Shown here in pieces: positions 32,805-43,528 of a DNA stretch of 64,000 nt. Origin of the DNA: Conchiformibius steedae (GTDB lineage: Bacteria; Pseudomonadota; Gammaproteobacteria; Burkholderiales; Neisseriaceae); NCBI RefSeq assembly GCF_014054725.1, contig NZ_CP059563.1, positions 410,868 through 474,867 of the forward strand, in the 5' to 3' direction. The notes beneath the pieces were generated by a model. That model saw only the letters and a program-made list of their open reading frames with translations. It searched no databases and was not told where the DNA came from. Numbering within the stretch: position 1 is the first letter of the stretch; the number at the start of each line of letters is the position of its first letter. The translations under genes were made by a program, and so were the position numbers.

Positions 32805-33457
32805 GCGGCAGCGCAATTTGTCGGTGCGCTCGACAAATATTCGCCCACCGCCGCCGCATCGTCCAAAATCACCGCGCCCTGCTGCGCCATTTGCGCCCAA
32901 GCCTGTTCGCAGGTATCAGCAGCAATGCCTCGGCAGGCAGCGCGGTTAACCAACACCTTGATGCCGCTGTGCTGCAACAGCTGCAATACTGTGGTTTTCA
33001 CACAATAATCCGTTGCCAAACCGCCCACAATCACCGTGTCAACCTGTTGGCTTTGCAGCCATTCAATCAAACCCGTGCTGCGCTGTTCTTTCAAATCGTG
33101 AAAACACGCACCATAAGGGTGCAATTCGGGCGACGTGCCTTTCCATACACAAAAATCATATTCGCTTTCGGCAGGCAAACCGTCTAATAATTCAAATCCG
33201 TATGTGCCTACAATGGCATGAGCAACCCAAGTTTGGTCGGCATCGGGCAAGCCTGTGAGCTGACCCATCTGGCTGTGGTCGGCGCATAGCCATTTGGCTT
33301 CCAAGGTGTGCGCGTCTTTGGTCATCACCCGTAAATCGGCGTATTGGGCTTGTGCGTTTAATTCCGACACGATTTCATCGCCGCCTGCCACGGGCAGTTC
33401 ATTCGGGCAAAGCGGAGTAAAGGTTTTTTGGGCATCAACATCAATGGCTGCAATCAT
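32801..33457 (-). CDS. pncA: Nicotinamidase (isochorismatase fold)
   Basis: 218 residues. Hydrolyses nicotinamide to nicotinate in NAD salvage. The catalytic triad is visible as Asp (IDVDAQKTFTPL, near residue 8), Lys (CVWKGTSP) and Cys (GGLATDYCVKTTVLQLL), with metal ligands around DAHTLEAKW. Its neighbour nnrD also serves the NAD(H) pool, though the two genes are convergent and not co-transcribed. Confidence 0.92.
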
Positions 33458-33547
33458 GGTTTGCCTTTCGTTGGTTGTGGGTATGGAATAAACGCCTTGC
33501 CGCGTAACAATACGGTCAAGGCGTTGTGGTTATTTGGATTGAATCGG

Positions 33548-34132
33548 TTATTTTTTAACCAGTTTCCAATTGTTGCGACCCAAATCCACCAAACGGATTC
33601 TGCCGTCTGAAGAAATAAAGCCGCCTTTGGTTGCCGACAAAATAATGCCTTTGGGCAAAGTGGCAGAGAAAATTTCCGCCTGTTTTTTGTCCTTACTAAA
33701 AATGGCGTAGGCTGCCAAAGACTGGTTATCGGGGTCCACCATGCGGATATTGGCAACGTTGAATAACTGCACGCATTGTTGCAGCAATACCGACCAAGTT
33801 GCACCTGTGGCGGTTTGACAACCGTAAGCATCAACAACAGTGCTGACAGGCGGCGGACTAACCGTTTTGGTTACGGCAGGCGGTTTGGTGGCGGTAGTGC
33901 TTGGCTGACGCGGTACTTGCACCTGTACCGGCGGCGCAACGGCAACAGGGGGCTGTACCACCACCTGCGGCACTTGCGGCGTAGCGGTTACCACCGCCGT
34001 TTGCGGCAGCATGGACGGCACCACGCCCGGATACACCTGATAGGGCTGGTAAGCTTGATAGGGGGGCAGCTGGTTGGTGCACGCACCCAGCAAAACCGTT
34101 ACGGCGGCAGCCGTGAAAATGTGATGTTTCAT
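33548..34132 (-). CDS. Proline-rich lipoprotein of unknown function
   Basis: 194 residues. Lipobox LLGAC (Cys18), then a Pro/Gln/Val-rich linker to about residue 100 (repeated PxxVVVQPPVAVAPP-like text) that could span periplasm. The C-terminal domain of about 90 residues has two Cys (YGCQTATGATWSVLLQQC) and ends with LGRNNWKLVKK. I do not recognise the domain. It stands alone between pncA and the frr region. Confidence 0.75.
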   Translation of the reverse strand: MKHHIFTAAAVTVLLGACTNQLPPYQAYQPYQVYPGVVPSMLPQTAVVTATPQVPQVVVQPPVAVAPPVQVQVPRQPSTTATKPPAVTKTVSPPPVSTVVDAYGCQTATGATWSVLLQQCVQLFNVANIRMVDPDNQSLAAYAIFSKDKKQAEIFSATLPKGIILSATKGGFISSDGRIRLVDLGRNNWKLVKK

Positions 34133-34393
34133 GGTTGAATGCCTTTCAAAAATGAATCAAATTACGGAAAACATACAGAGCCTTGCAAAAAAGCCTTGCC
34201 CTGCTGGATGATACGGTAGCGATTGTATGCCAATTGGCTGTCGCGCACACCTGCTGCGGGGGAATAAGTGGGATAAAAGCGTGTATTTATGTAAAGAAAA
34301 CCACAAAATCTAACCATTCTTTACAAAACCGTATCGGGGCGCACGGCGTAAACCTGTGCCTGTGGCGGCGGACGAATGTAAATCGGCTTAAAA

Positions 34394-34452
34394 TTGTGTC
34401 AAGAAACCCCCATCTACCGCAAAAAACCGAAATCGGGGATTTTTTGACACAA
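34394..34452. repeat. Long hairpin downstream of frr
   Basis: Outer arms TTGTGTCAAGAAA and the reverse complement of TTGTGTCAAAAAA, inner arms CCCC...GGGG with a second small stem inside. It lies 14 bp past the frr stop and may terminate leftward transcription. The rest of the gene-free stretch 34133-34393 shows only an uninterrupted, featureless spacer. Confidence 0.5.
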
Positions 34453-34465
34453 TATCTGCAGCTTA

Positions 34466-35023
34466 TCAGATTGCCATCAGGTCTTCTTCTTTAGCGGCAA
34501 GCGTTTTGTCAGCTTCGGCAATGTATTTGTCGGTCAGTTTTTGTACCGATTCTTCGCCACGACGGGCATCGTCTTCGGTGATTTCTTTGTCTTTGAGCAG
34601 TTTTTTGATGTGGTCGTTGGCATCGCGGCGCACATTGCGGATGGCAACGCGTCCTTCTTCCACTTCGCCGCGCACCACTTTAATCAGGTCTTTGCGGCGC
34701 TCTTCTGTGAGCATGGGCATGGGTACGCGAATCACGTCGGCCATCGCAGCGGGGTTCAAACCCAAATTGGAATCGCGGATGGCTTTTTCTACCGCCGATG
34801 CCATATTGCTTTCATATACTTTGACGCCGATGGTACGCGCATCCAGCAGGGTAACGTTTGCCACTTGGCTCACGGGAACGGGACTGCCATAGTATTCCAC
34901 TTCCACTTGGTCGAGCAAACCAGTGTGGGCGCGTCCGGTACGCACTTTTGCCAGATTTTCGCGCAAGACTTCCAGCGAACGCTGCATTTTGGTTTCGGCG
35001 GTTTTTTGAATGTCGTTAATCAT
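34466..35023 (-). CDS. frr: Ribosome recycling factor
   Basis: 185 residues, the normal length. With EF-G it splits post-termination ribosomes. [20 protein letters not shown], the RTGRAH motif and the C-terminal helix [18 protein letters not shown]-like text fit the family throughout. Follows pyrH after 91 bp on the same strand, the conserved order. Confidence 0.97.
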   Translation of the reverse strand: MINDIQKTAETKMQRSLEVLRENLAKVRTGRAHTGLLDQVEVEYYGSPVPVSQVANVTLLDARTIGVKVYESNMASAVEKAIRDSNLGLNPAAMADVIRVPMPMLTEERRKDLIKVVRGEVEEGRVAIRNVRRDANDHIKKLLKDKEITEDDARRGEESVQKLTDKYIAEADKTLAAKEEDLMAI

Positions 35024-35114
35024 AAGGTTTTGTCCAAAATCAATCGGTCTAAATGGCGAATATTATCGCGTTTGCGCCGTGCCAACAAGAATATTGCGGC
35101 ACGGGTCAGGCACT

Positions 35115-35828
35115 TCAGTTATGCACCAGCGTGCCTTCGTCTGCGCCCAAAATCACGTTTTTTAACGCGCCGTCTTTGTGAATGTCAAACACAACGATGT
35201 TCAAACGGCGTTCGCGGCACAGGGCAAAGGCGGTGGCGTCCATTACTTTCAGGTTTTTGTTCAGGGCTTCATCAAAAGTTAGGGTTTGATAACGCTCGGC
35301 AGAGGGGTCTTTTTTCGGGTCAGCGGTATAAACACCATCTACATTGGTTGCCTTCATCATAATGTCGCAGTTCATTTCCGCACCGCGCAGGGCAGCAGCA
35401 GTGTCGGTGGTAAAGAAGGGGTTGCCCGTGCCTGCGGCAAAAATCACCACTTTGCCTTCTTCCAGATATTGAATGGCTTTGGGACGGGCGTAGGTTTCGG
35501 CAATCTGCTGCATGGATAGGGCAGACTGTACCCGTGCTTTCGTTCCCAAGCTTTCAAACGCGTCTTTTAATGCCAAAGCGTTCATTACCGTTGCCATCAT
35601 ACCCATATAATCGGCAGTGGCGCGGTCCATGCTTTGCGCCTGACCCGATACGCCGCGGAAAATATTACCGCCGCCCACCACCACGCCGACTTGTACGCCC
35701 AAATCGGCAATTTCTTTGACTTGCGACACAATGCGCATAATGGTTTCGCGGTTGATGCCGAATGGGTCGCCGCCCATCAGCGATTCGCCAGACAGTTTGA
35801 GCAGGATGCGTTTGTATTTGACAGTCAT
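35115..35828 (-). CDS. pyrH: UMP kinase
   Basis: 237 residues from ATG 35828 ([20 protein letters not shown]), with GAAGGTG upstream. Phosphorylates UMP with ATP; hexameric bacterial enzyme of the amino acid kinase fold. [27 protein letters not shown] and [15 protein letters not shown] are present. The usual upstream pair rpsB-tsf is not here; murJ diverges instead. Confidence 0.97.
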   Translation of the reverse strand: MTVKYKRILLKLSGESLMGGDPFGINRETIMRIVSQVKEIADLGVQVGVVVGGGNIFRGVSGQAQSMDRATADYMGMMATVMNALALKDAFESLGTKARVQSALSMQQIAETYARPKAIQYLEEGKVVIFAAGTGNPFFTTDTAAALRGAEMNCDIMMKATNVDGVYTADPKKDPSAERYQTLTFDEALNKNLKVMDATAFALCRERRLNIVVFDIHKDGALKNVILGADEGTLVHN

Positions 35829-36133
35829 GTGAAGCACCTTCTTATATAGGGAAACAAACAGATAAATGGGGCGCATTATAACGCGTTTTTACCGATTTTT
35901 ACTTTGCCTGCGGCAAAAATCCCACACAGGTAGTGCAGCAGTCGCAGTCGCGGGCATGATGCGGATAATGCAAAACTTGATAATATTTTGATTTGTATTA
36001 AAAATGATGGGGAATCGGTACATCATCTTGCACAATTTGCCTGTTTTTAGTGTACACTTGGCAATAATCATGCTTGCCCGCCGCATTAGCCTGCTGCGGC
36101 AAGCCGAAAATGGCAAACCGAAAAGGAATCTTG

Positions 36134-37675
36134 ATGAACCTACTGGCCGTTTTAGCCAAAGTCAGCAGCATGACCATGCTGTCGCGGATTTTGGGCTTTG
36201 TGCGCGATGCGGTATTGGCGCGGATTTTCGGTGCGGGCGCGGCAATGGATGCGTTTGTGGTGGCGTTCCGCCTGCCCAATCTGTTGCGGCGGGTGTTCGC
36301 CGAAGGTGCGTTTTCGCAGGCGTTTGTGCCTGTGCTGGCAGAATACCGTCAAAAACGCGATGCGCGTACCACGCAGTTATTTGTGCAATATGTGGCGGGT
36401 ATGCTGCTGTTTGCGCTGTGTGTGGTGACGGCAATCGGCGTGCTGGCTGCGCCTGTGGTGATTTGGCTGACGGCGGCGGGCTTTTCTACCGAAGGCTCGC
36501 GCTTTGATTTGGCGGTGTCGCTGCTGCGGGTGGTGTTTCCTTATATTTTGTTTATTTCGCTGTCGTCTTTTGTGGGCAGTATTTTGAACACGTTTGGTCG
36601 CTTTGTGATTCCTGCGTTTACGCCCGTGCTGCTGAATGTGTCGTTTATTGTGTTTGCGGTGTTTTTTGTACCGTATTTTGACCCGCCGATTATGGCATTG
36701 GGTTGGGCGGTGTTTGTGGGTGGCATTTTGCAGCTGGTGTTTCAATTGCCGTGGCTGTGGCGTTTGGGTTTTTTAAAACGTCCGAAATTGAGTTTCCGCA
36801 GCCCTGCGGTGAATTATGTGATGCGCCAAATGTTGCCTTCGGTGTTTGCTTCTTCAGCGGCGCAGGTGTCCTTGGTGATTAACACCATGTTTGCTTCGTT
36901 TTTGGCGGCGGGAAGTGTGTCGTGGATGTATTATGCCGACCGTTTGATGGAATTGCCCGCAGGGGTCATTGGTGCGGCATTGGGAACGATTTTGCTGCCC
37001 AGCTTGTCGCGCCACGCCGCCGCAGGCAGTACCGAAGAATTTTCCGCTTTGCTGGACTGGGGCTTGCGCCTGTGCGTATTGCTGATTGTGCCTGCTGCAT
37101 TCGGTTTGGCGGTGCTGGCGTTTCCTTTGATTGCCACTTTGTTTATGTATAAAGAATTTACCCTACACGATGCCCAAATGACCCGTTACGCGCTGATGGC
37201 GTATGCGGTGGGCTTGCCTGCCATGATTATGGTGCGGATTTTGGCTTCGGGCTTTTACGCGCAAAAAAATGTGAAAACGCCTACCCGTATCGCCTTGGTT
37301 TCCATTGTGGCAACGCAGTTGTTTAATCTGCTGCTGGTGTGGAAGCTGAAACACGTTGGTTTGTCGCTGGCGATTGCTTTGGGCGCGACCATCAATGCAT
37401 CGTTGTTGTTAATGTTGTTAAAAATGCGTGGTATTTACACGCCGCGTTTTGGTTGGAAACGCTTTATCCGCCGTATTATGATTGCGGCGGTGATGATGGT
37501 GGGCGGTTTGCTGGCGGCGCAGCACTGGCTGCCTTTGCAATGGGTGGAAGTGAGCGGTTGGCACCGTAGCATACAGCTGCTGTGCCTGCTGATGTTGGGC
37601 ATGATTTTGTATTTCGGTACGTTGGTGGTATTGGGTACGCGCCCCAGCCATTTCAGAAGGGCGGAGCAGCATTGA
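36134..37675 (+). CDS. murJ: Lipid II flippase
   Basis: 513 residues from ATG 36134, with AAAAGGA 7 nt upstream; the frame extends to a TTG at 36074 without homology. Moves the peptidoglycan precursor lipid II across the inner membrane. About fourteen helices; family blocks SMTMLSRILGFVRDAVLARI, AFRLPNLLRRVFAEGAFSQA and YYADRLMELPAGVIGAALGT. The start overlaps nothing; the next gene begins 1 bp past the stop. Confidence 0.95.
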   Translation: MNLLAVLAKVSSMTMLSRILGFVRDAVLARIFGAGAAMDAFVVAFRLPNLLRRVFAEGAFSQAFVPVLAEYRQKRDARTTQLFVQYVAGMLLFALCVVTAIGVLAAPVVIWLTAAGFSTEGSRFDLAVSLLRVVFPYILFISLSSFVGSILNTFGRFVIPAFTPVLLNVSFIVFAVFFVPYFDPPIMALGWAVFVGGILQLVFQLPWLWRLGFLKRPKLSFRSPAVNYVMRQMLPSVFASSAAQVSLVINTMFASFLAAGSVSWMYYADRLMELPAGVIGAALGTILLPSLSRHAAAGSTEEFSALLDWGLRLCVLLIVPAAFGLAVLAFPLIATLFMYKEFTLHDAQMTRYALMAYAVGLPAMIMVRILASGFYAQKNVKTPTRIALVSIVATQLFNLLLVWKLKHVGLSLAIALGATINASLLLMLLKMRGIYTPRFGWKRFIRRIMIAAVMMVGGLLAAQHWLPLQWVEVSGWHRSIQLLCLLMLGMILYFGTLVVLGTRPSHFRRAEQH

Positions 37676-37676
37676 T

Positions 37677-38768
37677 ATGATGTCGGACGGTAGGACGCTG
37701 CTGCTGCTGGCAGCAGTATGTGTGGTTTTAGCAGGATTGGCAGGGTGGCGTTGGCAGCTGCGGCGGCGTTATCCGCCCTATCGCCAAAGCAGGCAATACG
37801 GGCGCAGAACTTTTGCCAACACGCCGCCTGCGGCGGCGTTGCACCGCCGCAGCACATTGGCGGCATTATTGTGTATGGCACTGTATCCGCAGCGTTACCG
37901 TCCGCCACAGCCCTTGCCTGTGCAACGCCCCGATTGGGACGCCTTTTTTTGTGCTGATGATAAAGAACGCATCAAAATGATTTGGTTCGGGCATTCCAGC
38001 CTGCTGATGCGCGTGGGCGGAAAAACCGTCTTTTTTGACCCCGTATTTGCCCCATCCGTGTCGCCGCTGCCGTGGATGATGCGCCGTTTTCAAGCCGCGC
38101 CCGCCGCATTGCACGAACTGCCCCCAGTGGATTATGTGGTGTACAGCCATAACCACTACGACCATCTCGACAAAACCGCTTTTCAACATTTTGCTGCAAC
38201 AGCCACACAATTTATCGTGCCTTTAGGCATGGCGGCGCTGCTGCGTTCGTGGGGTGCAGCGTCCGAACGCATCCGCGAAGCCGATTGGTGGGACGAAATC
38301 GCCCTAGACGGTTGGCAGCTACACGCCGTTCCCGCCCGTCATAACAGCGGACGCGGCTGGGGCGACACCAACCTTACCCTGTGGAATGGCTGGGTTGTCC
38401 GCACCCAAAGCGAAAGCATTTACTATTCAGGCGATTCCAGCTACGGCAGCCATTTTGCCGAAATCGGCAAGCGTTTTGGCGGACTGGATTTGGCACTCAT
38501 CGAAAACGGACAATACAATCCCGCATGGCGCGACAATCACATGTTTCCCGAACAAACCGTCCAAGCCGCTTTAGATGTACGCGCCAAATGCCTGATGCCC
38601 GTGCATTGGGGCGCATACGCACTCAGCACCCACCCGTGGGACGAACCCGTGTGCCGCAGCATTCCCTTGGCAAGACACGAAGGCTTGGCGGTACTGACAC
38701 CCGTTCAAGGGCAGGTATTTGACCGCGAAAGCGAAACCTTCCGCTGGTGGGAAAACGGCGAATCCTAA
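37677..38768 (+). CDS. Membrane-anchored metallo-beta-lactamase-fold hydrolase (NAPE-PLD-like)
   Basis: 363 residues. One N-terminal hydrophobic helix (residues 7-24), a basic linker, then an MBL fold: IKMIWFGHSSLLMRVGGKTV, zinc motif YSHNHYDHLDK, YSGDSSYGSHFAEIG, and the last His in PVHWGAYALS. The pattern is that of the NAPE-phospholipase D/UlaG-like branch, so a phosphodiester or lipid substrate is plausible but not shown. It is transcribed with murJ (1-bp gap; second ATG at 37680 also possible) and ends with a terminator. Confidence 0.87.
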   Translation: MMSDGRTLLLLAAVCVVLAGLAGWRWQLRRRYPPYRQSRQYGRRTFANTPPAAALHRRSTLAALLCMALYPQRYRPPQPLPVQRPDWDAFFCADDKERIKMIWFGHSSLLMRVGGKTVFFDPVFAPSVSPLPWMMRRFQAAPAALHELPPVDYVVYSHNHYDHLDKTAFQHFAATATQFIVPLGMAALLRSWGAASERIREADWWDEIALDGWQLHAVPARHNSGRGWGDTNLTLWNGWVVRTQSESIYYSGDSSYGSHFAEIGKRFGGLDLALIENGQYNPAWRDNHMFPEQTVQAALDVRAKCLMPVHWGAYALSTHPWDEPVCRSIPLARHEGLAVLTPVQGQVFDRESETFRWWENGES

Positions 38769-38807
38769 AAACGCCCTGTTGTCCGACATGTAAAAATTTT
38801 TTCTGCT

Positions 38808-38845
38808 AACCGCTGTTTATGTAAAAAAACCACAGCGGTTTTTTA
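38808..38845 (+). terminator. Terminator of the murJ-MBL unit
   Basis: AACCGCTGT pairs with ACAGCGGTT, followed by TTTTAC. Confidence 0.85.
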
Positions 38846-38929
38846 CTTGGGGCGCGTATCGCAAAGGCAGCGCGGCTTGTGTTAAAATCTATGCCGTTTT
38901 GCCCGTATGGGGCATAGGGAATTTATGTT

Positions 38930-41632
38930 ATGTTAGCCAATCTTGCCAAAAAAGTCTTCGGCAGCCGCAACGACCGACTGCTCAAACAATATCAAAAAAA
39001 CGTCAATAAAATTAATTCACTGGAAAAAACCATACAGGATTTGTCAGACGAAGCGCTGCAAGAAAAAACCAAAGATTTCCAACAGCGTTACGCACAGGGC
39101 GAAAGCCTTGACAGCATGTTGCCCGAAGCCTTTGCCGTATGCCGCGAAGCCTCGCGCCGTGTGTTGGGCATGCGCCATTTTGACGTGCAATTGATTGGCG
39201 GCATGGTGTTGCACGACGGCAAAATCGCCGAAATGCGTACGGGCGAAGGCAAAACCTTGGTCGCCACTTTAGCGGTGTATCTGAATGCCTTGGCGGGCAA
39301 AGGCGTTCATGTGGTAACTGTAAACGACTACCTTGCCGAGCGCGACGCAGGCATTTTGGCACCTTTGTATAATTTCCTTGGTTTGAGCGTGGGCGTGATT
39401 GTCAGCAATCAAGAGCCGTTTTACCGCCAAGAAGCCTACAACGCCGATATTACCTACGGTACCAACAACGAATTCGGTTTTGACTACCTGCGCGACAATA
39501 TGGTGAACGACCGTTACGACAAAGTGCAACGCAGCTTGAATTTTGCCGTGGTGGACGAAGTGGATTCCATTTTGATTGACGAAGCACGTACCCCGCTGAT
39601 TATTTCGGGTCAGGCAGAAGACAACATTCAGCTGTATCAGATTATGAACCAAGTGCCACCGCAGTTGGAACGTCAGGAAAAAGAAGACGGCGCAGGCGAT
39701 TACTGGGTGGACGAAAAAGCCCATCAGGTGATTTTGAGCGAACGCGGACACGAACACGCCGAAGAAATTTTGGCGAGAATGGGTTTGCTGAACGAAGGCG
39801 ATTCGCTGTATTCCACAGGCAATATTATGCTGATGCACCATTTGATGGCAGCATTGCGGGCGCATTCGCTGTTCCATCTCGACCAGCATTATGTGATTAA
39901 AGACGGCGAAATCGTGATTGTGGACGAACACACAGGGCGTTTGATGGACGGTCGCCGTTGGTCAGAGGGTTTGCATCAGGCGGTAGAAGCCAAAGAAGGC
40001 GTGGAAATCCGTCAGGAAAACCAAACTTTGGCGTCCATTACCTTCCAAAACTATTTCCGTTTGTACGACAAATTGGCGGGTATGACGGGTACGGCAGATA
40101 CAGAAGCCTATGAATTCCAATCTATTTACAACTTGGAAACTGTAATTATCCCCACCAACCGCCCCATTCAGCGTAAAGATTTCAACGACCAAATTTTCCG
40201 CACCGCCGAAGAAAAATATGAAGCGGTGGTTAAAGATATTGAAGTCTGCTACAAACGCGGTCAGCCCGTGTTGGTGGGTACCACCACCATTGAAAATTCC
40301 GAATTGGTGTCGCGCCTGTTGGATAAAGCAGGTTTGCCGCACAATGTGTTGAACGCCAAAGAGCATCAGCGCGAAGCCCTGATTGTGGCACAGGCGGGTA
40401 AACCTGGCATGATTACCGTTGCCACCAATATGGCGGGGCGCGGTACGGATATTGTTTTGGGCGGCAACGTCAAACATCAGGCGAATGCCATTATGGCAGA
40501 CGAAAACTTAAGCGAAGAAGAGAAAAAACAACAAATCAAACAGTTAGAAGATTCTTGGGAAGCCGACCACGAGCGCGTGATGGAAGCGGGCGGTTTGCAC
40601 ATTATCGGTACGGAACGCCACGAAAGCCGCCGCATCGACAACCAGTTGCGCGGACGTGCTGGTCGTCAGGGCGACCCCGGTTCCAGCCGTTTTTACCTGT
40701 CGTTTGAAGACCCGCTGCTGCGCCTGTTCGCACTCGACCGCGCCGCCACCATTCTGAACAAACTCGCCCCCGAACGCGGCGTACCGATTGAAGCAGGCAT
40801 TCTTACCCGCCAGATTGAAAACGCCCAGCGCAAAGTGGAAGGGCGCAACTTTGACCAGCGCAAACAAGTATTGGAATACGACGACGTTGCCAACGACCAG
40901 CGCAAAGTGATTTACCACCAGCGCAACGAAATTTTAAACAGCAACGATGTTTCCGCCATTGCCCGCGAAATGCGCCACGAAGTGATTGGCGGTTTGGTGG
41001 ATACCCACATGCCTCCCGACAGCATGGAAGAACAATGGGATTTGGCAGGTTTGGAAGCGCAATTGGCAGCCGAATTCCGCACCCAAATTGACATTCGCGC
41101 TTGGTTAAAAGCCGATAATTCATTGGAAAACGAAGACGTAAAAGAACGCCTGTTGGCAGAAATTGACCGTCAATACGCCGAAAAAATCGCCTTGGTGGGA
41201 CAAGATGCGTTTAACTCGTTTGAACGCAACGTCTTGTTGCACAGCATTGATAGCAATTGGCGCGAACATTTGGCAGCGATGGACTATCTGCGTCAAGGCA
41301 TTCACTTGCGCGGTTACGCCCAGAAAAACCCCAAACAAGAATACAAGCGCGAAGCCTTTGAAATGTTCCGCAATTTGTGGAATACCGTGCAACACCAATC
41401 CAGCGCCCTGCTGGTATCGGTGGAAATCCGTCAAGACGACGATGTGGAACAAGCGGCAGCCGATATGTTGCCCGAACACACCGAAGCCGAAGCCATCCAC
41501 CCCGATGCTAAAGAGTATTCGCCCTACACCCCCGAAGCCTTGGCAGCCGCAGGCAAAGTGGTTCACCGCAACGACCCCTGTCCGTGCGGCAGCGGCTTAA
41601 AATACAAACAGTGCCACGGTAAATTAAGCTAA
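38930..41632 (+). CDS. secA: Protein translocase ATPase SecA
   Basis: 900 residues, full length. Drives proteins through SecYEG. Walker A in [17 protein letters not shown], Walker [17 protein letters not shown], helicase motif [12 protein letters not shown] and [20 protein letters not shown]. The C-terminal zinc tail [14 protein letters not shown], which binds SecB and lipids, is intact. The ATG at 38930 has AGGGAA about 9 nt upstream. The leader contains TGTGTTAAAAT (extended -10-like). The SDR gene follows 4 bp after the stop. Confidence 0.98.
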   Translation: MLANLAKKVFGSRNDRLLKQYQKNVNKINSLEKTIQDLSDEALQEKTKDFQQRYAQGESLDSMLPEAFAVCREASRRVLGMRHFDVQLIGGMVLHDGKIAEMRTGEGKTLVATLAVYLNALAGKGVHVVTVNDYLAERDAGILAPLYNFLGLSVGVIVSNQEPFYRQEAYNADITYGTNNEFGFDYLRDNMVNDRYDKVQRSLNFAVVDEVDSILIDEARTPLIISGQAEDNIQLYQIMNQVPPQLERQEKEDGAGDYWVDEKAHQVILSERGHEHAEEILARMGLLNEGDSLYSTGNIMLMHHLMAALRAHSLFHLDQHYVIKDGEIVIVDEHTGRLMDGRRWSEGLHQAVEAKEGVEIRQENQTLASITFQNYFRLYDKLAGMTGTADTEAYEFQSIYNLETVIIPTNRPIQRKDFNDQIFRTAEEKYEAVVKDIEVCYKRGQPVLVGTTTIENSELVSRLLDKAGLPHNVLNAKEHQREALIVAQAGKPGMITVATNMAGRGTDIVLGGNVKHQANAIMADENLSEEEKKQQIKQLEDSWEADHERVMEAGGLHIIGTERHESRRIDNQLRGRAGRQGDPGSSRFYLSFEDPLLRLFALDRAATILNKLAPERGVPIEAGILTRQIENAQRKVEGRNFDQRKQVLEYDDVANDQRKVIYHQRNEILNSNDVSAIAREMRHEVIGGLVDTHMPPDSMEEQWDLAGLEAQLAAEFRTQIDIRAWLKADNSLENEDVKERLLAEIDRQYAEKIALVGQDAFNSFERNVLLHSIDSNWREHLAAMDYLRQGIHLRGYAQKNPKQEYKREAFEMFRNLWNTVQHQSSALLVSVEIRQDDDVEQAAADMLPEHTEAEAIHPDAKEYSPYTPEALAAAGKVVHRNDPCPCGSGLKYKQCHGKLS

Positions 41633-41636
41633 TATT

Positions 41637-42482
41637 ATGACACAAAAAAGCATTTTGATTACAGGCGCATCCAGCGGCATCGGCTACGACAGCGTCTTGC
41701 GGATGCGCGCCTTGGGCTGGCGCGTGTTCGCCGCCGTACGCCAAGAAAGCGACCGCAGCCGTTTGGCAGCCGAAGGGCTGGAAACCGTGCTGATGGATTT
41801 GGACGACGAAAACAGCGTTTCCGCCGCTTTTGCCGCCGTATTGGCGCAAACAGGCGGAACGCTGGACGGCGTGTTTTGCAATGCAGGTTACGGGCAGATG
41901 GGCGCGGTGGAAGACGTTTCCCGCGCTGCGCTGCGGGCGCAGTTTGAAACCAATGTATTCGGCACATGGCAATGTGTTGCTGAAGCCATGAAAATCTTTC
42001 GTAAACAAGGGTATGGGCGTTTGTTGGTCAATAGCAGCATTCTTGGTTTTGCTGCTATGCCCATGCGCGGCGCGTACAACAGCAGCAAATTTGCCCTAGA
42101 AGGCATGTGCGACACCCTGCGCCACGAAGTACACGGTACGGAAATTTACGTCAGCTTGGTTGAACCAGGTCCCGTTACCAGCCGTTTTAGCGAACACGCC
42201 CTAAGTAAATTTAAGCAAAATATTGACATAGAAAACAGCGTGCATCGTGTGGCATATCAAAATCATTTGGCGCGTTTGGCAGGGCAAACCAAGCCCACGC
42301 CGTTTACCGTATCGGCTGCGGCTTGTGCCGAAATCTGCGCCTGTGCTTTTACCGATACCGTGCCGAAGCCGCGCTACCGCGTAACCGTGCCAACACAGGT
42401 ATTTTGGTGGCTGCGGAAATTCCTGCCCACATCAGTGCTGGATATGCTGAAACGGCGTGCCTTTGCTGCCGAAAAGCGTTGA
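41637..42482 (+). CDS. Short-chain dehydrogenase/reductase
   Basis: 281 residues of the classical SDR type. Cofactor loop TGASSGIGYDS (residues 9-19), NAG motif (CNAGYGQMG), catalytic Ser in LLVNSSILG and YxxxK in YNSSK. A C-terminal extension after residue 190 resembles that of the DHRS7/YbbO-like group acting on hydrophobic substrates. The cofactor preference (Arg after the loop, RQESDR) suggests NADP(H), by family rule. Probably read through from secA. Confidence 0.9.
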   Translation: MTQKSILITGASSGIGYDSVLRMRALGWRVFAAVRQESDRSRLAAEGLETVLMDLDDENSVSAAFAAVLAQTGGTLDGVFCNAGYGQMGAVEDVSRAALRAQFETNVFGTWQCVAEAMKIFRKQGYGRLLVNSSILGFAAMPMRGAYNSSKFALEGMCDTLRHEVHGTEIYVSLVEPGPVTSRFSEHALSKFKQNIDIENSVHRVAYQNHLARLAGQTKPTPFTVSAAACAEICACAFTDTVPKPRYRVTVPTQVFWWLRKFLPTSVLDMLKRRAFAAEKR

Positions 42483-42492
42483 GATTTAATTG

Positions 42493-42532
42493 AAAACACC
42501 CGCAGATGCTTGTATCTGCAGGTGTTTTATTT
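42493..42532 (+). terminator. Terminator of the secA-SDR unit
   Basis: AAAACACC-C-GCAGAT and ATCTGC-A-GGTGTTTT form a long stem followed by ATTTT. Confidence 0.88.
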
Positions 42533-42533
42533 T

Positions 42534-42572
42534 ATCCCCCACTCTAGCCCTCTCCCGTAAACAGGGGAGGGG
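42534..42572. repeat. REP-like inverted repeat
   Basis: ATCCCCCACTCTAGCCCTC, then CCC-loop-GGGAGGGGATAATGGGG: an imperfect palindrome of the CCCTAGCCCTCTCCC type common between genes in proteobacteria. A half copy, ACCCACCCCTAGCCCTTAG, is at 47385-47403. Confidence 0.5.
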
Positions 42573-42597
42573 ATAATGGGGAAGTTTTATCGGTTTA

Positions 42598-42632
42598 CCA
42601 AGCACCTGCCGTGCATTCAAACAGGTGCTTGG
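42598..42632 (-). terminator. Hairpin after the CaMKII_AD-like lipoprotein gene
   Basis: CCAAGCACCTG pairs with CAGGTGCTTGG. The leftward T-run is poor, so termination strength is uncertain. Confidence 0.45.
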
Positions 42633-42643
42633 GCTTGGAGGCT

Positions 42644-43378
42644 TTAGTGCGCGGCAGGCGCGGATGCGGGTGCAGGGGCTGCGACAGGGGCAATCGGAGC
42701 GGATGCCATTGCCGCTGCTGCCTGTTGCTGCTGTGCGGGCGTGGCGGCGGCGGTGGCAGGATGGGCTACCGGTGCAATCGGGGCAGAGGCGGGGGCTGCG
42801 GGCACGGCTGCAGCTTGGGCTTTGGCAGCGGCGACTGCGGCAGCGGTTTTGGCGGCTTGCGCTTCGGGCATCAGTGAGGAATGGTGGCTGGTAATCAACC
42901 AGTCTTTACCGTCCCATTTGTAGGTGTAGCTGTAGCGTCCTGTGGCTTTTTCGCCTGTTTTGCCAAAGGTAAAGGTGTAAACACCTGCATCAAACGCGGT
43001 ATTACAGCCGATTTGAATGTGGCGTTCGTTGATTTCACCTACGGGCGATTTTTCCAGAAAATGAACAAAGTAGTCTTCTTTTTCGGCAGGGCTGTAACGC
43101 ACTTTATCGGAAAGAGTGGGCAACAATACAGAATCTTTGGCGTAGGTCGCCACCACATTGGCAGGCTTGCCTGTTTTGAGGGCGTTGTTCCAACGGTCAA
43201 ACAGGGCGGCTACTTCGTCATCGGTTATGCTGTGGCAGGCGTAGTTATTGGTATGTTGGCTTTGCTCGGCGGCGGCTTTTTCGGCTTTCTTTTCACGCTC
43301 TTGTTTGCGTTTTTCGCCGTTGCCACAGGCAGCCAGTGCCAGCACCGATGCCATTAGGGCGATGGTTTTGATATCCAT
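42644..43378 (-). CDS. Lipoprotein with SnoaL/CaMKII_AD-like domain
   Basis: 244 residues. Lipobox LALAAC (Cys18), a charged Lys/Glu-rich stalk (residues 20-40), then a domain of about 125 residues: DDEVAALFDRWNNALKTGKP, VVATYAKDSVLLPTLS and YSYTYKWDGKDWLITSHHSS, the pattern of NTF2-fold CaMKII association-type proteins (SgcJ/EcaC family). From residue 172 the tail is almost pure Ala/Pro/Gln with a repeated ASAPIAPVA unit, ending ASAPAAH. Binding partner and ligand are unknown. Confidence 0.8.
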   Translation of the reverse strand: MDIKTIALMASVLALAACGNGEKRKQEREKKAEKAAAEQSQHTNNYACHSITDDEVAALFDRWNNALKTGKPANVVATYAKDSVLLPTLSDKVRYSPAEKEDYFVHFLEKSPVGEINERHIQIGCNTAFDAGVYTFTFGKTGEKATGRYSYTYKWDGKDWLITSHHSSLMPEAQAAKTAAAVAAAKAQAAAVPAAPASAPIAPVAHPATAAATPAQQQQAAAAMASAPIAPVAAPAPASAPAAH

Positions 43379-43528
43379 GAGGTTTGCTCCTTGAAAAGGC
43401 TATTTTTATTCAAAAGATTGCAAAAACGGGCAAAGGGCGAATACACGCCACTTTGTCCGTTACAGGAAGTTTCTTAGAGCAGATATGTTAAGAGTGTTCA
43501 GGGCTTTTGTAAAGCGGATTTTACAATG

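Noticed and set aside
33488-33540. Intrinsic terminator at AACGCCTTG...CAAGGCGTT
   Set aside because: The stem is present, but the loop is long and no T-run follows on either strand.
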